Program-made: the position numbers and the translations under genes | Part shown: positions 26,599 to 36,098 of the stretch, in pieces | How positions within the stretch are numbered: the stretch's first letter is position 1 | Layout: each line of letters starts with the position of its first letter | Assembly: GCF_001294575.1 (NCBI RefSeq) | Contig: NZ_CP012676.1 | Location: 3,806,501 to 3,870,500, forward strand | Direction of reading: 5' to 3' | Source of the DNA: Pseudomonas versuta | GTDB lineage: Bacteria > Pseudomonadota > Gammaproteobacteria > Pseudomonadales > Pseudomonadaceae | DNA: 64,000 bases | Notes under the pieces: generated by a model | The model's input: only the letters and a program-made list of their open reading frames with translations | Databases searched by the model: none | Told to the model about the DNA's origin: nothing

Positions 26599-28521
26599 AT
26601 GAATAGCTGGCTGAGTAACATCAGCGTCAACCTGAAACTGACCCTGGGCTTTGGCCTGGTACTGCTCCTCACTTGCGTCATGGCGATTTTTGACTGGCTG
26701 AGCCTGGACAAAATGGTTGATCGCAGTAACTGGATGAGCGATATCACACGGCTCAATACTGCGTTTACCAACCTGCGGGTCACGCGCTTGCAATACATGC
26801 TGACTGACGGCGACGAGACCGCCGCGCAAGCCGTGCAAACCAGTATCGACGCGTTTCAGGAACAGCAAAAAAAACTGATCAGCACCTTCCAGAGCGCGGA
26901 AAACCTCACGCTGCTCAAGGAACAGCAAGCCATCATCAGCGACTACGAGCGCGCACTGGTGACCATGCGCAAGGCGTATGTTGAATCTGCCGAATCGCGG
27001 ACCATCATGGACCGCAATGCCAAACTGGCCCAGGAGGCCATCGCCACGCTGTTGAACAGCGCCCTGCAATTGCCTGCCGGCGATGAGTCTCGCTTTGCAA
27101 TGTTCCAGACCGTGTCTGAAGTCCGTGAACAGTTCCTGCTCTCGCGCTATCAGGTGCGTGCTTATATTGCTTTACCGACTCCAGCCACCGAACTGGCCGC
27201 ACGCCAGCAACTGGACCGGACCGTCGCCAGCCTTGAAAAGCTCAATCCTTATTTCGCCACGAGTGCCACACAAACCCTGAGCACCCTGACGCGGACCATG
27301 GAGCAGTACCAACAGGCACTGCAGCTGTACGCCAGCACCGACAACACCATCATCGACATGCGCAAGAAGATGACCGAGTACGGCAGCAGCGTTTTGAGCC
27401 GCAGCGATGAGCTGTACAAAATCCAGCTGCAACGCCGCGACATCGAAAGTGCCACAGCCAATAGCATGCAATTGATCACCACCTTGCTGGTACTGCTGTT
27501 CGGCATCGCCGCTGCCGTGATCATCACGCGCCAGATTACCCGCCCGCTGCGTGAAACCCTGGACGTGGTCGAGCGCATTGCCAGCGGCGACCTGAGCCAC
27601 AACCTGCGGGTTACCCGCCGTGATGAACTGGGCGTGTTGCAACAAGGCATTGCGCGCATGGGCACCACCCTGCGGGACTTGATCGGCGGCATTCGCGATG
27701 GCGTTACTCAAATCGCCAGCGCTGCCGAAGAGCTGTCAGCCGTCACCGAGCAAACCAGCGCCGGGGTCAACAGCCAGAAGATCGAGACCGATCAGGTGGC
27801 CACTGCCATGCATGAAATGACTGCCACCGTGCAGGAAGTTGCACGCAATGCCGAGCAAGCCTCGCAAGCCGCCGCAGCCGCTGACGGCGAAGCCCGTGAC
27901 GGCGACAAGGTGGTCAATCAGGCCATTGACCAGATCGAGCGCCTGGCAGTGGAAGTCGGCCGTTCGACCGAAGCCATGGCCGTGCTGCAACAGGAAAGCG
28001 ACAAGATCGGCAGCGTCATGGACGTGATCAAGGCGGTTGCCGAGCAAACCAATTTGCTGGCCCTCAACGCCGCAATCGAAGCCGCACGTGCCGGCGACGC
28101 CGGGCGCGGTTTTGCCGTAGTGGCTGATGAAGTGCGCGGCCTGGCCCAGCGCACGCAGAAATCCACCGAAGAGATTCAGACCCTGGTAGCGGCCTTGCAA
28201 AGCGGCACCCAACATGTGGCCAGCGTCATGAATAACAGCCGCTCCCTGACTGACAGCAGCGTGACCCTGACCCGTCAGGCGGGGACTTCGTTGCAGGGTA
28301 TTACCCGCACCGTGTCGAACATTCAGTCAATGAACCAGCAGATTGCCGCCGCCGCCGAGCAACAAAGCGCAGTGGCCGAAGAGATCAGCCGCAGCATCGT
28401 CAACGTGCGCGACGTCTCCGAGCAAACCGCCGCCGCCAGCGACGAGACCGCCAAGTCCAGCGTTGAACTGGCGCGCCTGGGCAATCAGCTGCAGGAGATG
28501 GTGAGCCACTTTAAAATCTGA
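26599..28521 (+). CDS. Methyl-accepting chemotaxis protein with HBM-type sensor
   Basis: 640-residue chemoreceptor. TM1 spans residues ~11-32; a periplasmic, almost wholly helical region of ~260 residues ([20 protein letters not shown]) fits the helical bimodular (HBM) sensor, as in Pseudomonas McpS; TM2 lies near 295-318; then comes HAMP ([20 protein letters not shown]) and the cytoplasmic coiled coil with the hairpin tip [20 protein letters not shown]. There is no C-terminal CheR-binding pentapeptide. HBM receptors typically sense organic acids such as TCA intermediates; the ligand here is not determined. ATG 26599 follows GGAGA. Confidence 0.93.
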   Translation: MNSWLSNISVNLKLTLGFGLVLLLTCVMAIFDWLSLDKMVDRSNWMSDITRLNTAFTNLRVTRLQYMLTDGDETAAQAVQTSIDAFQEQQKKLISTFQSAENLTLLKEQQAIISDYERALVTMRKAYVESAESRTIMDRNAKLAQEAIATLLNSALQLPAGDESRFAMFQTVSEVREQFLLSRYQVRAYIALPTPATELAARQQLDRTVASLEKLNPYFATSATQTLSTLTRTMEQYQQALQLYASTDNTIIDMRKKMTEYGSSVLSRSDELYKIQLQRRDIESATANSMQLITTLLVLLFGIAAAVIITRQITRPLRETLDVVERIASGDLSHNLRVTRRDELGVLQQGIARMGTTLRDLIGGIRDGVTQIASAAEELSAVTEQTSAGVNSQKIETDQVATAMHEMTATVQEVARNAEQASQAAAAADGEARDGDKVVNQAIDQIERLAVEVGRSTEAMAVLQQESDKIGSVMDVIKAVAEQTNLLALNAAIEAARAGDAGRGFAVVADEVRGLAQRTQKSTEEIQTLVAALQSGTQHVASVMNNSRSLTDSSVTLTRQAGTSLQGITRTVSNIQSMNQQIAAAAEQQSAVAEEISRSIVNVRDVSEQTAAASDETAKSSVELARLGNQLQEMVSHFKI

Positions 28522-28530
28522 CCCTGAACG

Positions 28531-28606
28531 TGTAGCCAGCTCCCACAACGTGTAATTCACAACATCTTCACTGTGGGAGCCGGCTTGCCGGCGATAGCCA
28601 CACCGC
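28531..28606. repeat. REP-type inverted pair after the chemoreceptor gene
   Basis: GCCAGCTCCCACAACGTG and CACTGTGGGAGCCGGCTTGC form an imperfect inverted pair ending CGGCGATAGCC. It lies between convergent genes, where REP doublets often protect mRNA 3' ends. Confidence 0.65.
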
Positions 28607-28676
28607 TATGTTTCCCGCCTGCCTGGTCGCCCGAATCGCTGGCAGCCAGCGCCCGCAAGGGCCATTGCCTCCCTCT

Positions 28677-30107
28677 CTATCGAGGCAGGAATACACCGGC
28701 TCGGTGACCGTTGGCCACGCCATTCTCATAACTCATCACACCGTTGACCCACACCCCGTCGATCCCTTGTGCAGCCTGTTGCGGAGCATTGAAGTCCGCT
28801 ACGTCGCGCACAGTCTGGGGATCGAACAACACCAGATCCGCCCAGTTGCCTTCGCGTATCTCTCCCCTGCCCTCAAGACCAAAACGAGCCGCCGACAACC
28901 CGCTCATTTTGTGTACCGCCGTGTGCAGCGGGAACAATCCCAGATCACGACTGAAATGCCCGAGAACCCGTGGAAACGCCCCCCACAAACGCGGATGCGG
29001 AAACGGATCGTCAGGCAGGCCATCGGAGCCGATCATTGACAGCGGGTGCGCCAGAATCCTGCGCACGTCGCTTTCATCCATACCGTAATACACCGCGCCC
29101 GCCGGTTGCAGGCGCTGCGCAGCGGCCAGCAACGACACGCCCCACAGCCCTGCAATGTCCTGCAAGTCACGCCCGCCCATCTCGGGATGCGGTGTCGACC
29201 AGGTGATGGTGATCCGGAACGCGTCGGTCACCTGTTTGAGATCAAGGGTCGAAGAACTGGCGGCGTAGGGATAGCAGTCGCAACCCACCGCATGGGTTTT
29301 CGCTGCCTGTTCCAGGGCTGCCAGTAAGTGCGGGCTACGCCCCCAATTACCCGCACCCGCACATTTAAGGTGGGAAATAATCACCGGGACCCGGGCCTGG
29401 CGACCGATCAGAAACGCTTCGTCCATGGCCTCCAGTACCGGCTCGAACTCGCTGCGCAGATGGGTGGTGTACAGCGCACCGCAAGCCGTCAATTCTGCAG
29501 CCAGTTGCAACACCTCGTCGGTCTCGGCGTTAAACGCACTGGCGTACGCCAGCCCTGTGGATAACCCCAGCGCACCCGCCTCCAGGCTTTCGCGCAGTTG
29601 CTGACGCATACCGCGTATTTCGCTGACCGTGGCGGTGCGCTGCAAATCGTCCATGTGATTGCTGCGCAAAGCCGTATGGCCGATCAGCGCGCCAACATTC
29701 AGTGCGGGCCGCGCAGCCGTCACGGCGGCGCGGTAGTCACTGAAACGCGGGTAGACAAACGCGGCTTTGCTGCCCAGCAGGTTCATCGGGTCAGGCGGCT
29801 CATCACGCAAAGTCACCGGCGAAGCACTGATGCCGCAGTTGCCGACAATCACCGTGGTCACGCCCTGACTGAGCTTTGGCAGCATCTGCGGCTGACGGAT
29901 CACCACCGTATCGTCATGGGTGTGTACATCAATAAAACCCGGTGCCAGTACCCGGCCCGCTGCGTCTATTTCCCGTGTGCCACGTGCATCGCCCAGCTCG
30001 CCAATACGCTCGATACGCCCGGCGCGTACCGCCACATCTGCGCTATAGGCTGGCACGTTGCTGCCATCGATTACCCGGGCATTGCGAATCACTGTGTCGT
30101 AGTGCAT
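28677..30107 (-). CDS. N-acyl-D-amino-acid deacylase (D-aminoacylase)
   Basis: 476-residue metal-dependent amidohydrolase that removes the acyl group from N-acyl-D-amino acids. Key residues visible: APGFIDVHTHDD (metal His pair), VIVGNCGISASP (the Cys ligand distinctive of D-aminoacylases), YTTHLRSE, VIISHLKCAG and the catalytic Asp in MIGSDGLPDD. A GGGGGA ribosome site precedes ATG 30107, which lies one base after the RpiR gene stop (TGAAATG). The operon pairs it with a GntP-type permease, suggesting uptake and breakdown of an N-acyl-D-amino acid or related amide. Confidence 0.92.
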   Translation of the reverse strand: MHYDTVIRNARVIDGSNVPAYSADVAVRAGRIERIGELGDARGTREIDAAGRVLAPGFIDVHTHDDTVVIRQPQMLPKLSQGVTTVIVGNCGISASPVTLRDEPPDPMNLLGSKAAFVYPRFSDYRAAVTAARPALNVGALIGHTALRSNHMDDLQRTATVSEIRGMRQQLRESLEAGALGLSTGLAYASAFNAETDEVLQLAAELTACGALYTTHLRSEFEPVLEAMDEAFLIGRQARVPVIISHLKCAGAGNWGRSPHLLAALEQAAKTHAVGCDCYPYAASSSTLDLKQVTDAFRITITWSTPHPEMGGRDLQDIAGLWGVSLLAAAQRLQPAGAVYYGMDESDVRRILAHPLSMIGSDGLPDDPFPHPRLWGAFPRVLGHFSRDLGLFPLHTAVHKMSGLSAARFGLEGRGEIREGNWADLVLFDPQTVRDVADFNAPQQAAQGIDGVWVNGVMSYENGVANGHRAGVFLPR

Positions 30108-30108
30108 T

Positions 30109-30969
30109 TCAATCCCCCAATGGCAGGCAGTCGTCGCCGCCACGATAGTCATCCAGTGCCAGTTTGATCCGGCGCAAGCGCTCCTGATTGGCTTCAGGCA
30201 TCGACAGCGCCAGCTCGGTGGAAAGTACGTCAATGGCCAGCATCATCCCGTAACGGGCCGCCGTGGGTTTGTAGATGAAGCTGGTTTCCACCCCTTGCAG
30301 CGCCAGCACCACATCGGCCAATTGCGCCAGAGGCGTATCGGGCCGGGTGATGGCGATCACTTTGGCGCCATAGTTGTGGGCCAGCCTGACCACATCGATC
30401 AACTCCGGGGTCAGGCCGGTCAGCGAGCACACAATCACCGCATGCTCCGGGCCCAGCGTGGCCGCCGTGATCCGCATCATCACCACGTCGCGACAGGACG
30501 CCACGGGATAGCCCAGGCGCACCAGACGCACCTGCAATTCATCGCTGTACACGCTGGAACTGCCGCCCATGCCGAACGCATGAATCATTTTCGCCTCGCC
30601 CAGCAACCTGACCGCATCGGCAAAATGCACGCCATTGAAGCCGGCCAGATGCTCGTGCAAGGTCGATTCGATATCACTCAGGATCTGGCGAAAAAAAGCC
30701 GACTGCTCAGGCATGCTGCCGGTATCGAGAAAACGCTTGCCCACCCCGCTGGCCTGCGCCAGCTGCAGACGCAAGTCTCGCAAATCGCGGCAGCCGACAC
30801 TGCGGGCAAAGCGCGATAACGTGGCGCTGCTGACCTCGGCCCGCAGCGCCAGCTCGTCAAGGCTGGCGTTCGCGGCAAAAGCGATATCGCTGAGCATCAG
30901 CCGGGCAATTCGGGCCTCGGCGGCGCTGAAGGTGTCCTGACGAACCCGGATTTGATACAGGATGTCCAT
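30109..30969 (-). CDS. RpiR/MurR family transcriptional regulator
   Basis: 286-residue regulator with an N-terminal HTH_6 domain (residues ~1-75: ANASLDELALRAEVSSATLS, RFARSVGCRDLRDLRLQL) and a C-terminal SIS domain (AKMIHAFGMGGSSSVYSDEL; CSLTGLTPELIDVVRLAHNY) that normally binds phosphosugars. The permease stop and this ATG are directly adjacent (TAAATG), so translation is coupled. It probably autoregulates the operon. A SIS-domain sensor in a D-aminoacylase operon suggests an inducer derived from an amino sugar or a phosphorylated intermediate, but this is inference. Confidence 0.92.
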   Translation of the reverse strand: MDILYQIRVRQDTFSAAEARIARLMLSDIAFAANASLDELALRAEVSSATLSRFARSVGCRDLRDLRLQLAQASGVGKRFLDTGSMPEQSAFFRQILSDIESTLHEHLAGFNGVHFADAVRLLGEAKMIHAFGMGGSSSVYSDELQVRLVRLGYPVASCRDVVMMRITAATLGPEHAVIVCSLTGLTPELIDVVRLAHNYGAKVIAITRPDTPLAQLADVVLALQGVETSFIYKPTAARYGMMLAIDVLSTELALSMPEANQERLRRIKLALDDYRGGDDCLPLGD

Positions 30970-32319
30970 TTAAATCAGCTCTGAAAGGATCAGGGTAAAA
31001 CCGAATGCGATGACTGAAATCAAGGTTTCCAGCACCGTCCAGGTTTTGAAGGTCTGCGCGACGGTCATATTGAAGTATTCCTTCACCAGCCAGAAGCCGC
31101 CGTCATTCACGTGGGAAAAAATCACCGAGCCTGCGCCCGTGGCCAGCACCAATAACTCCGGATGTGGATAACCCAGCCCCAGCGCCACGGGCGCCACAAT
31201 CCCCGACGCCGTGGTCATGGCGACGGTGGCCGAGCCTGTGGCGATGCGCATCAGGGCTGCAAACACCCACCCCATGAACAGCGGCGACAACTGAAAGTCC
31301 TGGGCCAGGCCAACAATTTCGGTGGTCACCCCAGAGTCGATCAGAATCCGGTTCAGGCCGCCCCCGGCCCCCACTAGCAAGGTGATGCTGGCCGTAGGCG
31401 CCAGACACTCATTGGTGAATTTGAGGATCGATTCACGACTGAAGCCCTGGGCCAGCCCCAGGGTCCAGAAGCTGACAACGGTCGCGATCAGCAGAGCCAT
31501 TACCGAGTTGCCGATAAATTGCAGAAACTGATTAAAACCGCTGCCCGGGGTCGAGATCAGGTTGGCCCAGCCGCCGACCAGCATCAGCAATACCGGCAGC
31601 AAAATCGTGCCCAGGGTAATGCTGCAACTGGGTAGCCGTGCGCGCGGTTCGCGATTGATGAACTGCTGTTCCAGCGGGTTAACGTCCGGCAACTGAATAC
31701 GCGGCACGATGAATTTGGCAAATACCGGACCGGCGATGATCGCCGTGGGAACGCCGATCAGAATCGCGTACATCAGGGTTTGCCCGACCGACGCCTGATA
31801 CGCCTGCACCGCCAGCATCGCAGCCGGGTGCGGCGGCACCAGTGCATGCACCACCGACAACCCGGCCACCATCGGCAAGCCGACCATCAGCACCGACACC
31901 CCGACCCGCCGGGCAACGGTAAAAGCGATTGGCACCAGCAGCACAAAACCGACTTCGAAAAACAGCGGCAGGCCCACCACAAAGGCGATGCAGACCATGG
32001 CCCAATGCGCGTTGCGCTCACCGAAACGATCAATCAGGGTACGTGCTACCTGCTCGGCGCCACCCGACTCTGCCATCATCTTGCCGAGCATCGTGCCCAG
32101 GGCCACCACCAGCGCAATATGCCCCAGGGTTTTGCCGACACCGCCCTCATAAGCCCCGATCACACTGCCCGCAGGCATGCCCGCCATCAGGCCCAGGCCG
32201 ATGGCAACCAGGGTAATGACGATAAACGGATTGATCTTGTAGCGCGCAATCAGAACGATCAGCGCAATGATGGCAATGGCCGCATACAACAGCAGCCCGT
32301 AGCCCGAAGATGGCGTCAT
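30970..32319 (-). CDS. GntP family permease
   Basis: 449-residue transporter of the gluconate:H+ symporter family with about 12-14 membrane segments. Family blocks: GHIALVVALGTMLGKMMAES, GLPLFFEVGFVLLVPIAF, VVHALVPPHPAAMLA (the VPPHP signature) and TGSATVAMTTASGI. ATG 32319 follows GGGGGAAC. GntP members move gluconate, fructuronate or D-serine; here the downstream D-aminoacylase favours an N-acyl-D-amino acid or D-amino acid. Upstream at 32398-32410 the imperfect palindrome GAAAATAACTTTC could be an RpiR operator. Confidence 0.92.
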   Translation of the reverse strand: MTPSSGYGLLLYAAIAIIALIVLIARYKINPFIVITLVAIGLGLMAGMPAGSVIGAYEGGVGKTLGHIALVVALGTMLGKMMAESGGAEQVARTLIDRFGERNAHWAMVCIAFVVGLPLFFEVGFVLLVPIAFTVARRVGVSVLMVGLPMVAGLSVVHALVPPHPAAMLAVQAYQASVGQTLMYAILIGVPTAIIAGPVFAKFIVPRIQLPDVNPLEQQFINREPRARLPSCSITLGTILLPVLLMLVGGWANLISTPGSGFNQFLQFIGNSVMALLIATVVSFWTLGLAQGFSRESILKFTNECLAPTASITLLVGAGGGLNRILIDSGVTTEIVGLAQDFQLSPLFMGWVFAALMRIATGSATVAMTTASGIVAPVALGLGYPHPELLVLATGAGSVIFSHVNDGGFWLVKEYFNMTVAQTFKTWTVLETLISVIAFGFTLILSELI

Positions 32320-32500
32320 GCGATGTTCCCCCGGCAATAGTTCTTGAGTTGTCTTGAAACTCAAAAAGCATTACCAGGGCGATTTGACAATCTTTATGAA
32401 AATAACTTTCGCGCAGTGACATGTGCTGTCGCACACAGGCATGAGCGAACAGCACAAATGAAAATCACAGGGGCGAATTTTCATTGATCGGGACCGGGTC
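32320..32500. promoter_or_regulatory. Upstream region of the gntP/rpiR/D-aminoacylase operon
   Basis: Non-coding, with the imperfect palindrome GAAAATAACTTTC at 32398-32410, a candidate RpiR site about 80 bp upstream of the start codon. No firm promoter hexamers were assigned. Confidence 0.35.
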
Positions 32501-32501
32501 C

Positions 32502-32559
32502 GTAGGAGCGAGCTTGCTCGCGAGCTGTCGGAAAGGCTCGCGAGCAAGCTCGCTCCTAC
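32502..32559. repeat. Perfect inverted REP pair (24-bp arms)
   Basis: Arms GTAGGAGCGAGCTTGCTCGC plus GAGC and their exact inverse, separated by ten bases (TGTCGGAAAG). A further REP core, GTGGGCGCTGGCTTGCCAGC, lies at 32588-32607. All sit in the gap downstream of sulP and upstream of the gntP operon. Confidence 0.9.
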
Positions 32560-32658
32560 AGGGGGTGTAGTGGCTACCGCGGATAGTGTGGGCGCTGGCT
32601 TGCCAGCGATGCGGGCAACCCGTTATGCCGGATAGACATCGTCGCTGTCGTTCCTGGA

Positions 32659-34104
32659 TTACTCGTGGTGTACCCGCGCGCGCTTGAGCAGTTTTTTGCT
32701 GCGCTCGGACAAATGCAGGACCCGCAGGTGCTTGTCCGCTTTTCTGTAACGCTCGCGCAGGGTGTCCAGCGCGGCAATCGCCGAGTAGTCGACAAAGCTC
32801 AGATGGCTGCAATCAAGGGTCACTTTGGCAGGGTCGCCGGCAGGGTCGAACTGTTTGAGAAAGGCCGCCGTCGAAGCAAAAAACAGCGTGCCGTGAACCC
32901 GGTACAGCTTGCTGCCGTCACTCTCAAGATACGTGTCGGCGTACAGCTGTCGCGCTTGCTGCCAGGCAAAATTGAGTGCCGCAATGATCACTCCGCACAG
33001 CACGGCGACGGCCAGATCGGTGAACACGGTAATCACCGTTACCGCGATGATCACCAGTACATCGTTGAGCGGCACCTTGTTCAAGACCCGTAATGAAGCC
33101 CAGGCAAAGGTCTGCTGCGAGACCACGAACATCACGCCAACCAGCGCGGCCAGCGGAATGCGCTCGATAAACGGCGACAGAAACAGTATGAACATCAGGA
33201 TCATGAGCCCCGCCGTTACCCCGGACAATCGACCGCGCCCGCCGGAGCTGAGGTTAACCACGGTCTGGCCGATCATTGCGCAGCCGCCCATGCCGCCAAA
33301 CACCCCTGACACCATGTTCGCGGCCCCCAAGGCCACGCACTCGCGGTCCGGGAAGCCACGGCTCTCGGTAATTTCATCGGTCAGGTTCAGGGTCAGCAGG
33401 GTTTCCAGCAGGCCGACCAGCGCCATCACGATGGCGTAGGGCGCGATGATGCGCAGGGTTTCAAGGCTCCACGGGATATCGGGCAGACTGAACGTCGGCA
33501 AGCCACCGGCAATGTGCGCCATGTCACCCAGGGTGCGGGTCGGCAACCCCAACAGCCAGACCGCCAGCCCCACCCCCAGGATTGCCACCAGGGCCGGCGG
33601 CGCGGCGCGGGTCACCCGGGGCAGCCAATAGACGATGGCCATGGTCAGCGCCACCAGCCCGATCATCAGGTACAACGGCGCGCCGGTCAGCCAGGTTGCA
33701 CCATCCTTGAAATGATCCAGTTGGGCCATGGCAATGATGATCGCCAGGCCGTTGACGAAACCCAGCATCACCGAGTGCGGCACCATGCGCACCAGCTTGC
33801 CGAGCCTGAGCAGCCCGAACGCCAGCATGATCAGCCCGCCCAGCAGCACCGTGGCCAGCAGGTATTGCACGCCCTGTTGCACCACCAGCGCGACAATCAC
33901 CACGGCCATGGAGCCGGCAGCGCCGGATACCATGCCCGGCCGTCCGCCGAAGAGCGCGGTAAGGGTGCAAATGATGAACGCCCCGTACAGCCCCATCAAC
34001 GGATTGAGGTGGGCAACCAGGGCGAAAGCAATGCACTCGGGCAGCAGGGCGAACGACGTCGTGAGTCCGGCCAGGACATCAGCGCGCAGACGTGTGAGTT
34101 TCAT
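32659..34104 (-). CDS. SulP family anion transporter with STAS domain
   Basis: 481-residue SulP/SLC26-type permease, probably for sulfate, bicarbonate or dicarboxylates. The membrane part (residues ~1-370) starts LRADVLAGLTTSFALLPECI and has GGRPGMVSGAAGSMAVVI and ALVGLLETLLTLNLTDEITE; the C-terminal STAS domain (~385-475) has VTLDCSHLSFVDYSAIAALD. ATG 34104 follows TAGGTACGCC; upstream in-frame sequence is REP-rich and unlikely to be coding. The sequence is shorter than sulfate transporters of the DauA type, but both domains are complete. The gene stands alone. Confidence 0.92.
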   Translation of the reverse strand: MKLTRLRADVLAGLTTSFALLPECIAFALVAHLNPLMGLYGAFIICTLTALFGGRPGMVSGAAGSMAVVIVALVVQQGVQYLLATVLLGGLIMLAFGLLRLGKLVRMVPHSVMLGFVNGLAIIIAMAQLDHFKDGATWLTGAPLYLMIGLVALTMAIVYWLPRVTRAAPPALVAILGVGLAVWLLGLPTRTLGDMAHIAGGLPTFSLPDIPWSLETLRIIAPYAIVMALVGLLETLLTLNLTDEITESRGFPDRECVALGAANMVSGVFGGMGGCAMIGQTVVNLSSGGRGRLSGVTAGLMILMFILFLSPFIERIPLAALVGVMFVVSQQTFAWASLRVLNKVPLNDVLVIIAVTVITVFTDLAVAVLCGVIIAALNFAWQQARQLYADTYLESDGSKLYRVHGTLFFASTAAFLKQFDPAGDPAKVTLDCSHLSFVDYSAIAALDTLRERYRKADKHLRVLHLSERSKKLLKRARVHHE

Positions 34105-34186
34105 GGCGTACCTAAAATTCGGGGCGGGGAAAGCGGAGGGAATATCGAGAAACGAATGGTAACAAATTGCGAAGAGGCGGGATAAC

Positions 34187-34237
34187 CGTAGGAGCGAGCT
34201 TTTCAGCGCAGAGCTCGCGAGCAAGCTCGCTCCTACA
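34187..34237. repeat. Inverted REP pair between ggt and sulP
   Basis: Arms GTAGGAGCGAGCTT (34188-34201) and AAGCTCGCTCCTAC (34223-34236) with an interrupted centre. It lies 18 bp past the ggt stop, in the sulP upstream region. Confidence 0.75.
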
Positions 34238-34254
34238 GGTTTTTCAGGGCGTTC

Positions 34255-35922
34255 TTACTTCACAACCCTGCCAACCCCGCGACCACGGGGGTCAGAGGCG
34301 GTTTCCAGCTGAGTGCCGTTAACCCGGATCGCCTGAATATCGCCCATGTTCCAGCCCTGATCTTCCAGGGTGTAGCCCATGGTTTTCAGCTCGTCGGCCA
34401 CGTTGCCGGTGAGTGGCGCGTAGGCGTCGTAGTAGATCGTGTCTTTAGGCAGCAACTGGTGATGCACGCGCTGCGCGGAAACGGCTTTTTCCAGCGCCAG
34501 GTTGTAGTCGTAGATATTGTTCAGCACCTGGAAGATCGAGGTGAAGATCCGCGAACCACCCGGCGTACCGAGCACCAGAGTGACCTGACCGTCGCGGGTC
34601 ACCAGGCTTGGGCTCATCGACGACAGCATGCGCTTGCCCGGCTCGATGGCGTTGGCATTGCCGCCGACCACACCAAAGGCATTGGCAACCCCCGGCTTGG
34701 AGCTGAAGTCGTCCATTTCGTCGTTGAGCAGGAAGCCCGCACCTTTAACCACAACCCCGTTGCCGTAATCCCAGTTCAGGGTGTAGGTGTTGCTGACAGC
34801 GTTGCCTTGTTTATCGACGATGGAGAAGTGCGTGGTCTGATGCGGTTCCAGGCCTGGCTTGACGTTGGCCGTTGTCGAAATCGCTTGCGGGTTCACTTCT
34901 TTCGCCCGCTTGGCGATGTAGGCCGGGTCGGTCAATTCAGCCACCGGCATCTTGCCGAAATCCGGATCGCCGAGGTAATCGGCACGGTCGGCAAACACGC
35001 GCTTTTCAATTTCAGCCAACAGGTGGATGTAAGGTGCCGAGTTCAGCTCCACGCCTTTGAAGTCCGCCGCACGGTCTTCCTTGATGCCGATCAGTTGCGC
35101 CAGCGCGATACCGCCAGAGCTCGGCAGTGGTGCGGTGTACAAGGTGTTGCCGCGAAAATCGACCCGCATCGGCTCACGCCAGTTGACCTTGTAGTCATTG
35201 AGATCTTCTTTGGTGATCAGGCCTTTGTCCTGCTGCATTTGAGCGACCAGCAGGTCGGCAGTCTTGCCCTGGTAGAAGTCTTTGGCGCCCTGGTCGGCAA
35301 TGCGCTCCAGGGTGGCGGCCAGCTCTGGCTGCTTGAAGGTCTCGCCAGGCTTCATGGTGCCGAAATAGTCGCTGAAATTGGTGGTGCCGTTAAACAGGGC
35401 CAGGGCATCTTCGCGGTATTGATATTGCTGACCGGCCACCTTGAAACCGTTTTTTGCATAACCCACGGCCGGGGTCAGCAGCTCGCTCCATGGCAATTTG
35501 CCAAAACGCTGATGCACCTCCCACAAGCCCATCACCGTACCCGGCACGCCAGCAGCGCGCGAGCCAACCAGGCTCAGGTTCTCGATGATTTCGCCCTTGT
35601 CATTGAGGTACATGTCGCGGCTGGCAGCCTTGGGCGCCGTTTCACGATAGTCGAGGAAGTAGGGTTTGCCATCGATAAACAGGGTCATGAAACCACCGCC
35701 ACCAATGTTCCCGGCTTCGGGGTAAGTCACGGCCAGAGTGAACGCGGTAGCGACCGCTGCGTCGACGGCATTGCCGCCTTTTTTGAGAATTTGCGCCGCG
35801 ACTTCAGCACCGTATTGATCCGGTGCCGCCACTGCCCCGCCTTCCAGCGTGACGGCAAACGCTGAAGAGCTGGCTGCGATGGCAGCCGTCAAGGCCAGGG
35901 TTTTGAACCATACAACACGCAT
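34255..35922 (-). CDS. ggt: Gamma-glutamyltransferase (periplasmic)
   Basis: 555-residue N-terminal-nucleophile hydrolase that cleaves glutathione and other gamma-glutamyl compounds or transfers the gamma-glutamyl group. A signal peptide of ~23 residues (TAAIAASSSAFA) sends it to the periplasm. The autoprocessing and catalytic Thr is Thr363 in HQTTHFSIVD; the large-subunit motif GNAVDAAVATAFTLAV and the small-subunit GTPGGSRIF oxyanion segment are intact. AAAAGGAAGTACC precedes the ATG. Its neighbours do not form a pathway with it. It could act on gamma-glutamyl-polyamines from the first module only if these were exported, which is speculative. Confidence 0.95.
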   Translation of the reverse strand: MRVVWFKTLALTAAIAASSSAFAVTLEGGAVAAPDQYGAEVAAQILKKGGNAVDAAVATAFTLAVTYPEAGNIGGGGFMTLFIDGKPYFLDYRETAPKAASRDMYLNDKGEIIENLSLVGSRAAGVPGTVMGLWEVHQRFGKLPWSELLTPAVGYAKNGFKVAGQQYQYREDALALFNGTTNFSDYFGTMKPGETFKQPELAATLERIADQGAKDFYQGKTADLLVAQMQQDKGLITKEDLNDYKVNWREPMRVDFRGNTLYTAPLPSSGGIALAQLIGIKEDRAADFKGVELNSAPYIHLLAEIEKRVFADRADYLGDPDFGKMPVAELTDPAYIAKRAKEVNPQAISTTANVKPGLEPHQTTHFSIVDKQGNAVSNTYTLNWDYGNGVVVKGAGFLLNDEMDDFSSKPGVANAFGVVGGNANAIEPGKRMLSSMSPSLVTRDGQVTLVLGTPGGSRIFTSIFQVLNNIYDYNLALEKAVSAQRVHHQLLPKDTIYYDAYAPLTGNVADELKTMGYTLEDQGWNMGDIQAIRVNGTQLETASDPRGRGVGRVVK

Positions 35923-36039
35923 TGGTACTTCCTTTTGTTTTTATAGAACGATGCCGAACCTTGTCTGATTTCAGTAACGTTTTCAAACAACAAAAGTAAA
36001 TGTGCGGGCCGGTGCACAAACCGAAAACCAATCTGAAAA

Positions 36040-36069
36040 CTGTAGGCGCGAGCACGCTTGCGCCTACAG
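36040..36069. other. Hairpin with 10-bp stem between SDR and ggt genes
   Basis: CTGTAGGCGC / GCGCCTACAG with a ten-base centre, located 29 bp downstream of the SDR stop. It lacks a T-tract. It is REP-like in sequence and may end or stabilise the SDR transcript. Confidence 0.5.
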
Positions 36070-36098
36070 GGTCAGCGATGCGCAATCAGGATCTGGGG

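Noticed and set aside
34459..35865. 468-codon open frame antisense to ggt
   Set aside because: No family features; ggt is complete with catalytic Thr and signal peptide.
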